From NCBI GenBank assembly GCA_020636225.1, contig JACJYI010000002.1, forward strand, positions 744,001 to 808,000: a stretch of 64,000 nt of DNA. Direction: 5' to 3'. The position numbers and the translations under genes were made by a program. The stretch is from Lewinellaceae bacterium (GTDB lineage: Bacteria > Bacteroidota > Bacteroidia > Chitinophagales > Saprospiraceae). Shown one piece after another: positions 32,464-41,547 of this stretch (positions are counted from its first letter, which is position 1; every line of letters starts with the position of its first letter). The notes under the pieces were generated by a model. That model did no database searches. It was not told the origin of the DNA and was given only the letters and a program-made list of their open reading frames with translations.

Positions 32464-34887
32464 ATGCAGAGAATCATTCTATTGATTGCCCTGGTGGCCA
32501 TGGCCACCATCGCTGGCGCACAAGAAAACTGTGCTAATGGTATCGATGATGATGGCGATGGGCTGATCGATCTGCAGGACACCGAATGCAGTTGCTACGG
32601 ACTGCATCCCTGGACACCCGCTGACCAACTGCCCAATCCGTCATTTGAGGAAAAACTGTGTTGCCCGGTGGGCTTTTCCCAGACGAACTGCCTGTTGGAT
32701 TGGGACAGGGGAACGACGGCCACTGCCGACTATCTGCACACCTGCGGGTTTGTCAGCGCTTCTTTCATCGATGCAGGGTTGGTCCCATTTCCCAATGATT
32801 CGGGTGCTGTTGCTCTTATCATCTCCGATTCATGGTCTGAATATATCGCAACATGCACAACCTCCCCGCTGCTTGCGGGAAGGCCATACCGATTAACCTT
32901 CGAGGTCGCCTCCGTGCCCACGACCAACTTTGGTGACCTGTGCAACAATGGTGATATTTTCTATCCGGAATTGGACCTGGCCATCTGGGGACACCCTGAG
33001 TGTACGGGTGAAATAAATACCAAAGGATGCCCAAGCGAGGGAGATTCCACCTGGCAAATCCTGGGATCGGTCACCTATGTTCCTGAGTCTGCCTGGAAGC
33101 GGTATACCATCACTTTCATTCCTCCAGAGGATATCCGTGGTGTCATGATCGGCCGAACCTGCGATCTGCCCGATACCGGGTATTCCGGATCACCCTGTTA
33201 TGCCTATTTCGCTCTGGACGACCTGGAGCTGGATACAGCCGAACAGCTCGACACCATTCAGATTTCGGATAATGGCTGGACAGAACCTGACCAGTATGCC
33301 CTGAGCGCCGAGGTCAATGATTCAGGTGGGACTTGGCAATGGTACCTGGACGGCATTGCTCTGGAAGGGCAGGAAAGCGCCCAACTGTATTTCAGTGACG
33401 CCAACTACCAACCTGGAACCTACCAGGTGGTGTACACCCAGGGTGGCCATTGCCTTCAGGACAGCTTCCTGATCGACCTGCCGCCGCCGCGGGCACTAGC
33501 CGATCTCCTGATGATCCATGGGGATACCTTGTTTCTGGAGAACCGTTCGGAGCACGCCCTGGAATGGATCTGGCACTTCGGCGACGGCACCACTTCCATG
33601 GAAGAATATCCATTTGTACATGTCTATCCTGGCCCGGGCCTGTATGAGGGCTACCTGGTCGCCATCAATCATTGTTGCACAGACACCTTCTTCTTCACCG
33701 TTCCCATCTTCCAGCCACCCTTCCTGGTTGATTCGATGATGCTTCCATTCATCTGTGACTCGCTGGGCAGCATTCTGCTGGACATTCTTTCCAGCACACC
33801 GTATACGTGCGAATGGAATACGGGATGGATGTCCGATGATCCTTCAATAACCGGCCTGCCTCCGGGCCTGTACAGCGTCAAGGTCACCAATCAGAACGGG
33901 CAATCCACCTTTGGTCCCTTCACCATCGATTCCCTGACCCTGGGATTTCAGGGCATCATGGATATCCTCACGGTACCCACCTGTGGATTACCACCATCAG
34001 GCAGCATCCTGCTCACTCCTGCCGGACCGGATACAGTCTATCAATATCAATGGTCGCATGATCCGCTGCTCGAAATATCCCTGGCAGAGGAATTACCCGG
34101 CGGTGAGTACACGGTTACCATCACGGATGCCTTTGGCTGCCGGAAAGCGTTTGCAGTCACTCTGCCGGAATGGGGACCGGTGATCGATTCCCTGGTGATC
34201 ACGCCACCCCAATGCCCCGGGGATAGCAGCGGCACCCTGGACGTCTGGATCAATGGACTCCAGCCCCCATTCGATACAGAGGTCCTGAACATCTTCACCT
34301 CAGAGACAAAATCCCCACCTTATCAACTGGATCGCGGTGATTACCTGATCCAGGTCACAGACAGCCTGGGGTGTCAAACCCACCTGGACTTCGAGGTCAT
34401 CGATCCCCCTGCCATGAAAATCGACTTCCTGATCGGGCTGGACCTGGACGGACAACCCACCATCCTGTCGCCCAAGATCAGCCAGGGTCAACCACCTTAC
34501 TCCTTCCTCTGGAGCGATGGCAGCACTGCACCTACCCGATCCGATCTGGGTCCGGGCATCTACCAGCTCACCGTCACCGACGGCCTGGGCTGTATCCGGA
34601 CGAAGGAATTCAAATATGGCATCCCGGGAGGCGGGGTGATCGGGAATGGCGGGTTGCAGATCGAGCCGGTGCCGGGTACTGCCCAGGTTCGGATCGATCG
34701 AATACCCGGGCAAACGGCACCCTGGACCATTCTGATCGTCGACGTCTACGGGCGCATCATCCAAACCCGGCTCTTCCCCCAGGACATGGGATCTCTGACC
34801 TGTACGCTGCCCTTCGCAGGGGTCTATTGGGTCCAGGCCATTCGTGCGGATGGATTCCGTCAGTCCCGAATGGTGTTGTACCCCTAA
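32464..34887 (+). CDS. PKD / SprB-like surface protein with T9SS type A sorting domain (mosaic cluster, gene 2)
   Basis: Start at 32464 gives signal MQRIILLIALVAMATIAGAQ; an in-frame ATG at 32422 is possible. The N-terminus ENCANGIDDDGDGLIDLQDTEC is a calcium-binding-type Asp-rich motif common in secreted Bacteroidota proteins, followed by a jelly-roll-like domain (LPNPSFEEKLCCPVGFSQTNCLLDW, a carbohydrate-binding style). From the PKD unit (WHFGDGTTSMEEYPFVHVYPGPGLYEGYLVAINHCC) to the end it parallels gene 1. The last 468 bp parallel gene 3 through the stop codon. About 807 residues. Confidence 0.83.
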   Translation: MQRIILLIALVAMATIAGAQENCANGIDDDGDGLIDLQDTECSCYGLHPWTPADQLPNPSFEEKLCCPVGFSQTNCLLDWDRGTTATADYLHTCGFVSASFIDAGLVPFPNDSGAVALIISDSWSEYIATCTTSPLLAGRPYRLTFEVASVPTTNFGDLCNNGDIFYPELDLAIWGHPECTGEINTKGCPSEGDSTWQILGSVTYVPESAWKRYTITFIPPEDIRGVMIGRTCDLPDTGYSGSPCYAYFALDDLELDTAEQLDTIQISDNGWTEPDQYALSAEVNDSGGTWQWYLDGIALEGQESAQLYFSDANYQPGTYQVVYTQGGHCLQDSFLIDLPPPRALADLLMIHGDTLFLENRSEHALEWIWHFGDGTTSMEEYPFVHVYPGPGLYEGYLVAINHCCTDTFFFTVPIFQPPFLVDSMMLPFICDSLGSILLDILSSTPYTCEWNTGWMSDDPSITGLPPGLYSVKVTNQNGQSTFGPFTIDSLTLGFQGIMDILTVPTCGLPPSGSILLTPAGPDTVYQYQWSHDPLLEISLAEELPGGEYTVTITDAFGCRKAFAVTLPEWGPVIDSLVITPPQCPGDSSGTLDVWINGLQPPFDTEVLNIFTSETKSPPYQLDRGDYLIQVTDSLGCQTHLDFEVIDPPAMKIDFLIGLDLDGQPTILSPKISQGQPPYSFLWSDGSTAPTRSDLGPGIYQLTVTDGLGCIRTKEFKYGIPGGGVIGNGGLQIEPVPGTAQVRIDRIPGQTAPWTILIVDVYGRIIQTRLFPQDMGSLTCTLPFAGVYWVQAIRADGFRQSRMVLYP
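34420..34887 (+). repeat. C-terminal module copy 2, extended through the stop codon
   Basis: 468 bp closely matching 35818-36285 with no length difference. The first 256 bp also match 31860-32115. Codes the last SprB-like repeat plus the T9SS domain. Confidence 0.93.
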
Positions 34888-34953
34888 TTCAAGATGCCCA
34901 TGTTTACATCCTGACCCAATTGTTTAAAGAATTCATTTAGCGGATTTGAGCCT

Positions 34954-35784
34954 ATGCGCATTCTCCTGCTCTTCATCTGGACACTGCTCTTCAGCACCAC
35001 ACTCCCTGGCCAGGCCAATGATTGTGCAGCAGCCTCCACCGTCTGTGGCACCATGCCACCCTCCGGAAATCCGCTGGGAACTGGCGACTACGATGACTTC
35101 AGTGATCCCGACAATGATCCCGGCTGCCTGTCCTCGGAGGGCAACACGGCATGGTTCTATTTCGAGATCGAAGCAGGTGCCCCTCCCGGCCTGACCCTTG
35201 AATTCTCGATCATCCCGGATGGAGGATATGGTGAAGACTACGATTGGGCATTGTTCGGCCCGGATGTGGACTGTGGTGATCTGGGTTCCCCCATTCGGTG
35301 TTCCTCCGCCTCCTTCAACTGCGCATTCTGTCCGGAGACCGGCCTGGGTATGGGGGCGACCGATTACTCGGAATTCCCCGTTTTTGGCGACGGATTCGTC
35401 GCCCCATTGTTGGTCAATGGAGGAGAAGGATACTTTATCGCTATCAATAATTGGTATGGCACAGGCAATGGATTCACTATGACCTTCGGAGGTGATGCGG
35501 CCCAGTTTTTCGACTGTACAGCTACGCCCCCTTGCACGGTCAAGGCAATTGCTTCCGAGGATGAGATTGTCTGTGAAGGCGGCGTACCCGTGCAGATCCA
35601 TGTCACACCGGATGGTGGATTGCCGGCATACATGTATTCATGGGCCGGCACCGGAAATGGCAGTGATTTCCTCAGTGATCCAACAGCCCGGGATCCGATC
35701 ATCGCCATTCCCCTGGGGATCAATGGATCATTCACCTATTCTGTTACAGTGACCGACGGGATTTGCGAAGCTGTTGACTCCCTT
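34954..35784 (+). repeat. N-terminal module shared with gene 4 (copy 1)
   Basis: Gap-free match to 36436-37266, with identity highest in the middle (about 90 identical bases around 35107-35200). Confidence 0.9.
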
Positions 35785-36285
35785 CTTATTACGGTTGTTC
35801 CCCACTCGCCCTTGCTCATCGACTTCCTGATCGGGCTGGACCTGGACGGACAACCCACCATCCTGTCGCCCAAGATCAGCCAGGGTCAACCACCTTACTC
35901 CTTCCTCTGGAGCGATGGCTGCACTGCTCCTACCCGATCCGATCTGGGTCCGGGTATCTACCAGCTCATCGTCACCGATGGCCTGGGCTGCACCAGGTCG
36001 GAAGAGTTCAAATACGGCATCCCCGGCGGTGGAGTGATCGGGAATGGGGGATTGCAAATCGAGCCGGTGCCGGGTACCGCCCAGGTTCGGGTCGATCGAA
36101 CGTCTGGGCCGTCGGCACCCTGGACCATTCTGATCGTCGATGTCTACGGGCGTCTCATCCAATCCCGGCTCCTTCCCCAGGACATGGGATCTCTTACCTG
36201 TACGCTGCCCTTCCCGGGAGTCTATTGGGTCCAGGCCATTCGCGCGGATGGATTCCGTCAGTCGAGGATGGTCCGAGGCCTGTGA
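34954..36285 (+). CDS. Surface protein with T9SS type A sorting domain, chimera of its two neighbours (mosaic cluster, gene 3)
   Basis: A 443-residue protein with signal MRILLLFIWTLLFSTTLPGQ. Its first 831 bp align without gaps to the start of gene 4 (offset 1482 bp), with a run of about 90 identical bases; the domain (NTAWFYFEIEAGAPPGLTLEF, GYGEDYDWALFGPDVDCGD) is a jelly-roll type seen in T9SS cargo. Its last 468 bp align without gaps to the end of gene 2. Only a short junction (about 35785-35817) is its own. It looks like the product of recombination between neighbouring genes. Intact frame and signals suggest it is functional. Confidence 0.85.
   Translation: MRILLLFIWTLLFSTTLPGQANDCAAASTVCGTMPPSGNPLGTGDYDDFSDPDNDPGCLSSEGNTAWFYFEIEAGAPPGLTLEFSIIPDGGYGEDYDWALFGPDVDCGDLGSPIRCSSASFNCAFCPETGLGMGATDYSEFPVFGDGFVAPLLVNGGEGYFIAINNWYGTGNGFTMTFGGDAAQFFDCTATPPCTVKAIASEDEIVCEGGVPVQIHVTPDGGLPAYMYSWAGTGNGSDFLSDPTARDPIIAIPLGINGSFTYSVTVTDGICEAVDSLLITVVPHSPLLIDFLIGLDLDGQPTILSPKISQGQPPYSFLWSDGCTAPTRSDLGPGIYQLIVTDGLGCTRSEEFKYGIPGGGVIGNGGLQIEPVPGTAQVRVDRTSGPSAPWTILIVDVYGRLIQSRLLPQDMGSLTCTLPFPGVYWVQAIRADGFRQSRMVRGL
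35818..36285 (+). repeat. C-terminal module copy 3
   Basis: See 34420-34887. Differences are scattered single substitutions, with a divergent patch around 36095-36115 (RTSGPS against RIPGQT). Confidence 0.93.
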
Positions 36286-36369
36286 ATCCTGATCCCTCAG
36301 ACGTCACCTGTTCAACCGGGACCCCGGCAGCGAATTGCTCCTGAACTGGCTCATGATTCAAGAAGCCAT

Positions 36370-36394
36370 CAGATTCCTTACTTTTAGGAATCTG
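36370..36394. repeat. Inverted repeat in the gap before gene 4
   Basis: CAGATTCCT and AGGAATCTG (9-bp perfect arms) with a 7-nt centre TACTTTT, about 40 nt before the ATG. It could be an operator or a weak terminator of gene 3; no T tract follows. Confidence 0.55.
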
Positions 36395-36435
36395 AAACGA
36401 CTATTGACCGAATTCAGCCAGCCAAGATGCCCCCT

Positions 36436-37266
36436 ATGCGCTATATTCTACTTTTCGTCTGGACTTTTCTCCTGAGCACCACACTCCTCGGCCAGGCCAA
36501 TGATTGTGCGTCCGCCACGACCATCTGCGCCAACCCGCCCCCCTCCGGCAACCCGCAGGGGAACGGTGGCTACGATGACTTCAGTGACCCCGACAATGAT
36601 CCCGGCTGCCTGTCCTCGGAGGGCAACACGGCATGGTTCTATTTCGAGATCGAAGCAGGTGCCCCTCCCGGCCTGACCCTCGAATTCTCGATCATCCCGG
36701 ATGGCGGATATGGTGAGGACTATGACTGGGCATTGTTCGGCCCGGATGTCGACTGTGGTGACCTCGGTTCGCCCATTCGGTGTTCCTCTGCCGCCTTCGA
36801 CTGCGCCTTCTGTCCAGAGACCGGCCTGGGAATGGGGGCGACCGATTATTCGGAAGGCCCCGGTTTTGGCGATGGATTCGTCGCCCCGCTGATGGTCAAC
36901 GGAGGAGAAGGCTATTACATTGCCATCAACAACTGGTATGGCACCGGCAACGGTTTCACGATGACATTTGGTGGAGATGCCGCCCAATACATGGATTGTG
37001 TAGCCCAGCCCCCTTGTTCTGTCGCGGCGGATGCTTCAGATGATATCACGATCTGTGAAGGCGGCGACCCGGTCCCGGTCAACGTCATTCCAGATGGAGG
37101 GCTGCCGCCTTACACCTTCTCCTGGGATGGCTCCGGCGATGGGGGGAACTACCTCAGTGACCCGACTGTCCAGGACCCCACGATCACCATTCCGTTGGGA
37201 GTGACCGGCTCGTATACCTATTACGTCACCGTTACCGATGGGATCTGTGAAGCTGTCGACTCCCTT
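36436..37266 (+). repeat. N-terminal module shared with gene 3 (copy 2)
   Basis: Same length as 34954-35784 with no gaps. Confidence 0.9.
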
Positions 37267-40200
37267 CATTTGGAGATCTTTCCGTCCCCGGAGATCGAGA
37301 TCGACCCCCTGGGGCCATTCTGCACCAATGACCAGACCTCCATACAGGCCACAGGTACGCCCCAGAATGGCCAATGGGGAGGGATCGCCAATCCGTTAGG
37401 TGTCTTTGTACCTGCCAACTTCAACAACGGGGTCGAACAACTGACTCTCAGCACTGTCTCACCGGAAGGATGTCCGGGCACCGAGACGATCGATGTCGAA
37501 TTCTTTGACCCGGAAGATATCGATGTCGCACCGATCGACCCACTTTGTGAATCCGCCCCTCCCTACAAGGTCCAGGTGGATCCGCCCGGTGGGGTCTGGT
37601 CAGGTGACATCTCCCCTGACGGCACGATCTATCCGGATCTCCTGGGTCCGGGGACCTTTATCGGTACATACGAGTACACCAGCATCTATGGTTGCGAAAG
37701 CGTCGAACAGATCATCTTCGATATCTTCGAAGACCCCGAACCCATGATCCTGGATCCGGGACCGTTGTGCGTGACCAACAATAGTGTCCAGATCGATGGT
37801 GATCCGTCAGGAGGATCCTGGTCCGCCACGCCTGATATCAATGGGGTTGTATTTCCCTCCCTCCTCGGTGTGGGAACTTATTCTGCCATCTACACCTACT
37901 ATGATGCCAATGGTTGTATGGGCGCGGATACGACTACGCTTGAGATCGTTGACGAGCCTTTTGCCGATCTCCCCTCGGATGCATTCATCTGCAACAGCGA
38001 CGCCGGCGGCCAGACCACCCTGCTGGATTTCAGCACGCTCATCCTCGGAGGTGATCCGAACGGGACATGGTCTGACCTGGATGGCTCCGGAGCAGCCGGC
38101 CCCTTCCCTGTTCTTGACTTCTTCGGTGTCATGCCGGGCGTCTATACGTTTGCCTACACCACCAATTCCGCCCAGGGCGACTGCCCCGAATTCACCGGTA
38201 CGATCAGCGTGGTCGTGGAGAATTGCGAGTGCCCCAGCGTGGCCCTTGATCCGTTGACCCTGCTCTGTGAGGATCAGGCTGATCTGGACCTCGCAACCAT
38301 CAAGATCACCGCAGAAACAGGATCGTTTTCCATCACCAGTGCCCCCCCGGGGTCGAATCCGGCCACGTTGAACGGAAACCAATTCCAGGGCACCGGGAAA
38401 GATCCCGGCCTATACGAGATCCAGTTCAACCTGAGCATTCCTCCCCCCGCTGGATGCCCGACCTTCGGCACTGCCGAGATCCAGATCATTGCGCTTCCAT
38501 CCGCAACCCTGACACCAAGTGTACAGGTTTGCAACCAATCAGGAACGGGAAGCTTTCCGAGCATACTGGACCTGTATTCCCTGATCACTGCTGGCGATGG
38601 ATCAGGCACCTGGCAGGACCTGGATGCATCCGGTGCTGCCGGGCCATTTGACGCCGTGGACTTTGTCGGCATTGCCCCGGGAAGCTACACCTTCGAGTAT
38701 ACCACGGGCAGCGCCATCGCTCCCTGCCAGGATGTGACCTATTCGGTCGAGGTCATCGTCAATGATTGCAGCTGTCCCAGCACGGCCTTTTCCAGTCCAC
38801 CAGACCTCTGCAATGATATGGGCAGCCTTGACCTCAATACCCTGCTGCAAACCACTGAACCGGGCAGTTGGTCGATCACGACCACTCCTCCCGGCACCAA
38901 CCCCATGACTTTGACTGGCAGCCTGATCCAGGCTGACGGAAAGGACCCCGGCAGCTACACGGTGCGGTTTACACTGACTACCCCACCTCCCGCCGGATGC
39001 CCAGATCATAGTGAAGAAATCCTCACTGTCGTACCTGCCCCGTTCGCTACCCTGACACCGCAGCTGGCGATCTGCAACAGCAACACCTCGGGTACCGACC
39101 CTACTACACTGGACCTGTCCGATTTCATCACCGCAGGGGACGCTTCCGGCTCCTGGACCGATGACCAGGGCAGCGGGGCGACAGGCACCCTTCCCCAGCT
39201 GGACTTTACCGGTGTGACACCCGGACTTTACCCTTTCACCTATACTACGGCGAGCGCCACAGCTCCCTGCTCGAATAAAAGCTACACCGTGAATGTCCTG
39301 GTGAAGAACTGTCTTTGCCCAGACCTCGACATCCTGGCGTCCATGACCCTCTGCAACAGCAATGCCACCTTCGACCTGACCAACCTCATCAATCAGGCTG
39401 CTCCCGGCAACTGGTCGCTCAGTGGCATTCCCGGAGGGACCAATCCGGCCAGTCTGACCGGCACGATCCTGACCATCCAGGACCGGGATGCCGGGCCGTA
39501 TACACTGACCTATACCCTGCAACCAGCCCCTCCTGCCGGCTGTCCCACAGAATCCCCATCGACTCTTCAACTGGCTGACCAGCCGGCAAGTGGACTGGCC
39601 TTGCCACCACCCGGCTTCTGTGAAGGACTCCCCGCCATCCAGGACCTCAGTGACCTGCTCACGGGAAGTGATCCTGGTGGCAGCTGGAGCATATCCTCGG
39701 GGCCGGTCATCCCCGCAGGTTCTTTTGACCCCGTCAGTGGAACCGTCTCTGTCCAGAACCTGGCTGCCGGCACCTACGGATTTACCTATACGATCAATGC
39801 CACCACACCCTGCCAGGCTGCTACAACGACTGCCAATTTGATCGTTCATCCCAATCCGGTGGCAGACGCCGGGACAGACCAGACCATCAGCTGCCTGGAT
39901 CCCACGGTCAGCATCGGTCCGGCCACTGCTCCTACACCTGGATTGACGCTGAGCTGGAGCGGGCCCGGCGTGAATGCAAATACTACTACCAATCCGGTCG
40001 TCAACACACCGGGGACCTTTGTCCTCACTGTCACGAATCCGGCCACCGGTTGTTCGTCCATGGATGACGTCATGGTCTCCGGGAGCAATGACCTGATCAC
40101 CAGTATCCTGGTCGAGGGCCAGGGAAACAGCTGCCCCGGCTCCGCAGATGGCTATCTGGAAGTGCTTGCCGTACAGGGAGGGACATCCCCCTATACCTAC

Positions 40201-40884
40201 AGCCTGAATGGCGGCACGCCAAACAATACGGGATTCTTTGCGCCCTTGTCCGGCGGGACCTACCAGATCCAGGTGAAGGACGACATCGGCTGCACCCGAG
40301 ATACCACCTTGACCCTGCTGTCTGGCAATGGCTTCAGTCTGGATCTCGGCCCTGACCTGGACGTATTAGCCGGCACCTCCGTGCCGGTTCAGGCGTTGAT
40401 CAATCCGCCCACGACGACCCTGGTCAGCCTGGACTGGAATCCAGCCCCACCGGATGGATGTACCACGTGTACCGGATTTTCCTTTACGGCGTCCCAGGAC
40501 ATTACCTATTCCCTGATCGCTACCGATCAGAATGGCTGTACGGCTTCTGACCAGGTGACCATTTTGGTCACCCTGCCTCGTCGGGTTTTCATTCCCAGCG
40601 CGTTTTCGCCAAATGGAGACGGCTTGAATGATCTTTTCTACGTGCAGGGTGGCTCCGAAGTCCTGAGGGTCATCAGCCTGCAGGTATTCGATCGATGGGG
40701 CAATGCCATCTTCCGTCGGGATGATACACCTGTCAATGATGCTGACTATGGATGGGATGGCACCTTCCGTGGCCGATTCGTCAGCCAGGAAGTATATGTC
40801 TATACCGCTGAAGTGGAATTTGCCGATGGGATGACGCGATTGTACAAGGGGGATGTCCTGATCAGTGACTCCCTGTCGAGATAG
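36436..40884 (+). CDS. Giant multidomain surface protein with T9SS type B (gliding-motility-associated) C-terminal domain (mosaic cluster, gene 4)
   Basis: About 1482 residues. The start at 36436 gives MRYILLFVWTFLLSTTLLGQ; the ATG at 36427 adds three residues. N-terminal module as in gene 3. Several Ig-like/PKD-like repeats follow, then three consecutive units of the pattern CNSxxxGxTTLLDFSxLIxGGDPNGTWxDLDGSGAAGPFPxLDF, then LTCxxP-type SprB repeats. The end (RRVFIPSAFSPNGDGLNDLFYVQGG to YKGDVLISDSLSR) is the CHU_C / type B sorting domain. Likely a long surface adhesin. Type B cargo usually needs a dedicated PorP/SprF-like partner; none is in this window. Confidence 0.87.
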   Translation: MRYILLFVWTFLLSTTLLGQANDCASATTICANPPPSGNPQGNGGYDDFSDPDNDPGCLSSEGNTAWFYFEIEAGAPPGLTLEFSIIPDGGYGEDYDWALFGPDVDCGDLGSPIRCSSAAFDCAFCPETGLGMGATDYSEGPGFGDGFVAPLMVNGGEGYYIAINNWYGTGNGFTMTFGGDAAQYMDCVAQPPCSVAADASDDITICEGGDPVPVNVIPDGGLPPYTFSWDGSGDGGNYLSDPTVQDPTITIPLGVTGSYTYYVTVTDGICEAVDSLHLEIFPSPEIEIDPLGPFCTNDQTSIQATGTPQNGQWGGIANPLGVFVPANFNNGVEQLTLSTVSPEGCPGTETIDVEFFDPEDIDVAPIDPLCESAPPYKVQVDPPGGVWSGDISPDGTIYPDLLGPGTFIGTYEYTSIYGCESVEQIIFDIFEDPEPMILDPGPLCVTNNSVQIDGDPSGGSWSATPDINGVVFPSLLGVGTYSAIYTYYDANGCMGADTTTLEIVDEPFADLPSDAFICNSDAGGQTTLLDFSTLILGGDPNGTWSDLDGSGAAGPFPVLDFFGVMPGVYTFAYTTNSAQGDCPEFTGTISVVVENCECPSVALDPLTLLCEDQADLDLATIKITAETGSFSITSAPPGSNPATLNGNQFQGTGKDPGLYEIQFNLSIPPPAGCPTFGTAEIQIIALPSATLTPSVQVCNQSGTGSFPSILDLYSLITAGDGSGTWQDLDASGAAGPFDAVDFVGIAPGSYTFEYTTGSAIAPCQDVTYSVEVIVNDCSCPSTAFSSPPDLCNDMGSLDLNTLLQTTEPGSWSITTTPPGTNPMTLTGSLIQADGKDPGSYTVRFTLTTPPPAGCPDHSEEILTVVPAPFATLTPQLAICNSNTSGTDPTTLDLSDFITAGDASGSWTDDQGSGATGTLPQLDFTGVTPGLYPFTYTTASATAPCSNKSYTVNVLVKNCLCPDLDILASMTLCNSNATFDLTNLINQAAPGNWSLSGIPGGTNPASLTGTILTIQDRDAGPYTLTYTLQPAPPAGCPTESPSTLQLADQPASGLALPPPGFCEGLPAIQDLSDLLTGSDPGGSWSISSGPVIPAGSFDPVSGTVSVQNLAAGTYGFTYTINATTPCQAATTTANLIVHPNPVADAGTDQTISCLDPTVSIGPATAPTPGLTLSWSGPGVNANTTTNPVVNTPGTFVLTVTNPATGCSSMDDVMVSGSNDLITSILVEGQGNSCPGSADGYLEVLAVQGGTSPYTYSLNGGTPNNTGFFAPLSGGTYQIQVKDDIGCTRDTTLTLLSGNGFSLDLGPDLDVLAGTSVPVQALINPPTTTLVSLDWNPAPPDGCTTCTGFSFTASQDITYSLIATDQNGCTASDQVTILVTLPRRVFIPSAFSPNGDGLNDLFYVQGGSEVLRVISLQVFDRWGNAIFRRDDTPVNDADYGWDGTFRGRFVSQEVYVYTAEVEFADGMTRLYKGDVLISDSLSR

Positions 40885-40928
40885 ACCAGGATGTGATGCA
40901 GATCACGCAGTGGATTTCGGTGCCCCCC

Positions 40929-40936
40929 TACCTTTG
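40929..40936 (+). promoter_or_regulatory. Candidate -7 box (TACCTTTG) of the rhodanese gene
   Basis: Exact TAnnTTTG match, 18 nt before the ATG at 40955. Confidence 0.58.
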
Positions 40937-40954
40937 GCCGAAATTCCACTTCAT

Positions 40955-41383
40955 ATGATCCGACAACTGATCCTCCTGGCCATGTTGCCCCTTCTGGCAG
41001 GTGCTTGCGCCCAGCAACCTGTATCACCATCTGCTGCATCCACTCCAGATGAGGCCGCCATTGCGCGCCATATCGATGCGACTTCCTTTTCAACCCTGAT
41101 GGCCGAAAAACCGGATCATCTCCTGGTGGATGTTCGTTCTCCTCAGGAGACCGCCCAGGGCATCTTACCCCAGGCACAGCAGATCAATTTCTATGATGCT
41201 GACTTCAGCGAAGCGCTGCAACGACTGCCGAAAGACAAGCCCGTGTTTGTCTACTGCCGTTCTGGTAACCGAAGTGGCCAGGCGATGGACCAGATGAAGA
41301 AAATGGGATTTCGGGAAGTGTACAACCTGCAAGGGGGCATTGGTGCCTGGAGCGCTGCGGGACTGCCCATTGTCCGACCTTAG
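40955..41383 (+). CDS. Rhodanese-like domain lipoprotein
   Basis: A 142-residue lipoprotein with signal MIRQLILLAMLPLLAGAC (lipobox LAGAC). A single rhodanese domain follows: LLVDVRSPQETAQGILPQAQQINFY, then the active-site loop VYCRSGNRSGQA with catalytic Cys and cradle-forming Arg residues, then VYNLQGGIGAWSAAGLPI. Presumed sulfur-transfer or redox role in the periplasm. Start chosen at 40955 because the in-frame upstream start at 40865 would run through the promoter and add 30 residues before the lipoprotein signal. Confidence 0.92.
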   Translation: MIRQLILLAMLPLLAGACAQQPVSPSAASTPDEAAIARHIDATSFSTLMAEKPDHLLVDVRSPQETAQGILPQAQQINFYDADFSEALQRLPKDKPVFVYCRSGNRSGQAMDQMKKMGFREVYNLQGGIGAWSAAGLPIVRP

Positions 41384-41462
41384 ACATTCTGAATCAGTGC
41401 CTCATCGCTCATCCTACCGGATGTTTTCGAATGAGGCGATCCGACTTGGGTGTATGAACAGA

Positions 41463-41494
41463 ATAAAAACGCCCCGATCCACAGGACCGGGGCG
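41463..41494 (-). terminator. Intrinsic terminator of the lectin/HYR gene
   Basis: On the minus strand an 11-bp stem with one mismatch, CGCCCCGGTCC / GGATCGGGGCG, is followed by TTTTTATT (about 55-85 nt after the stop at 41548). Confidence 0.75.
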
Positions 41495-41547
41495 CCGGGG
41501 GGCCGGACCCGATTGACCGGGCCGGAGGCTGGTTTTGAGGGTTTGCC

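Noticed and set aside
38602..39849. A 415-codon minus-strand frame inside the giant type B gene
   Set aside because: Antisense shadow of repetitive coding sequence with no signal, motif or promoter.
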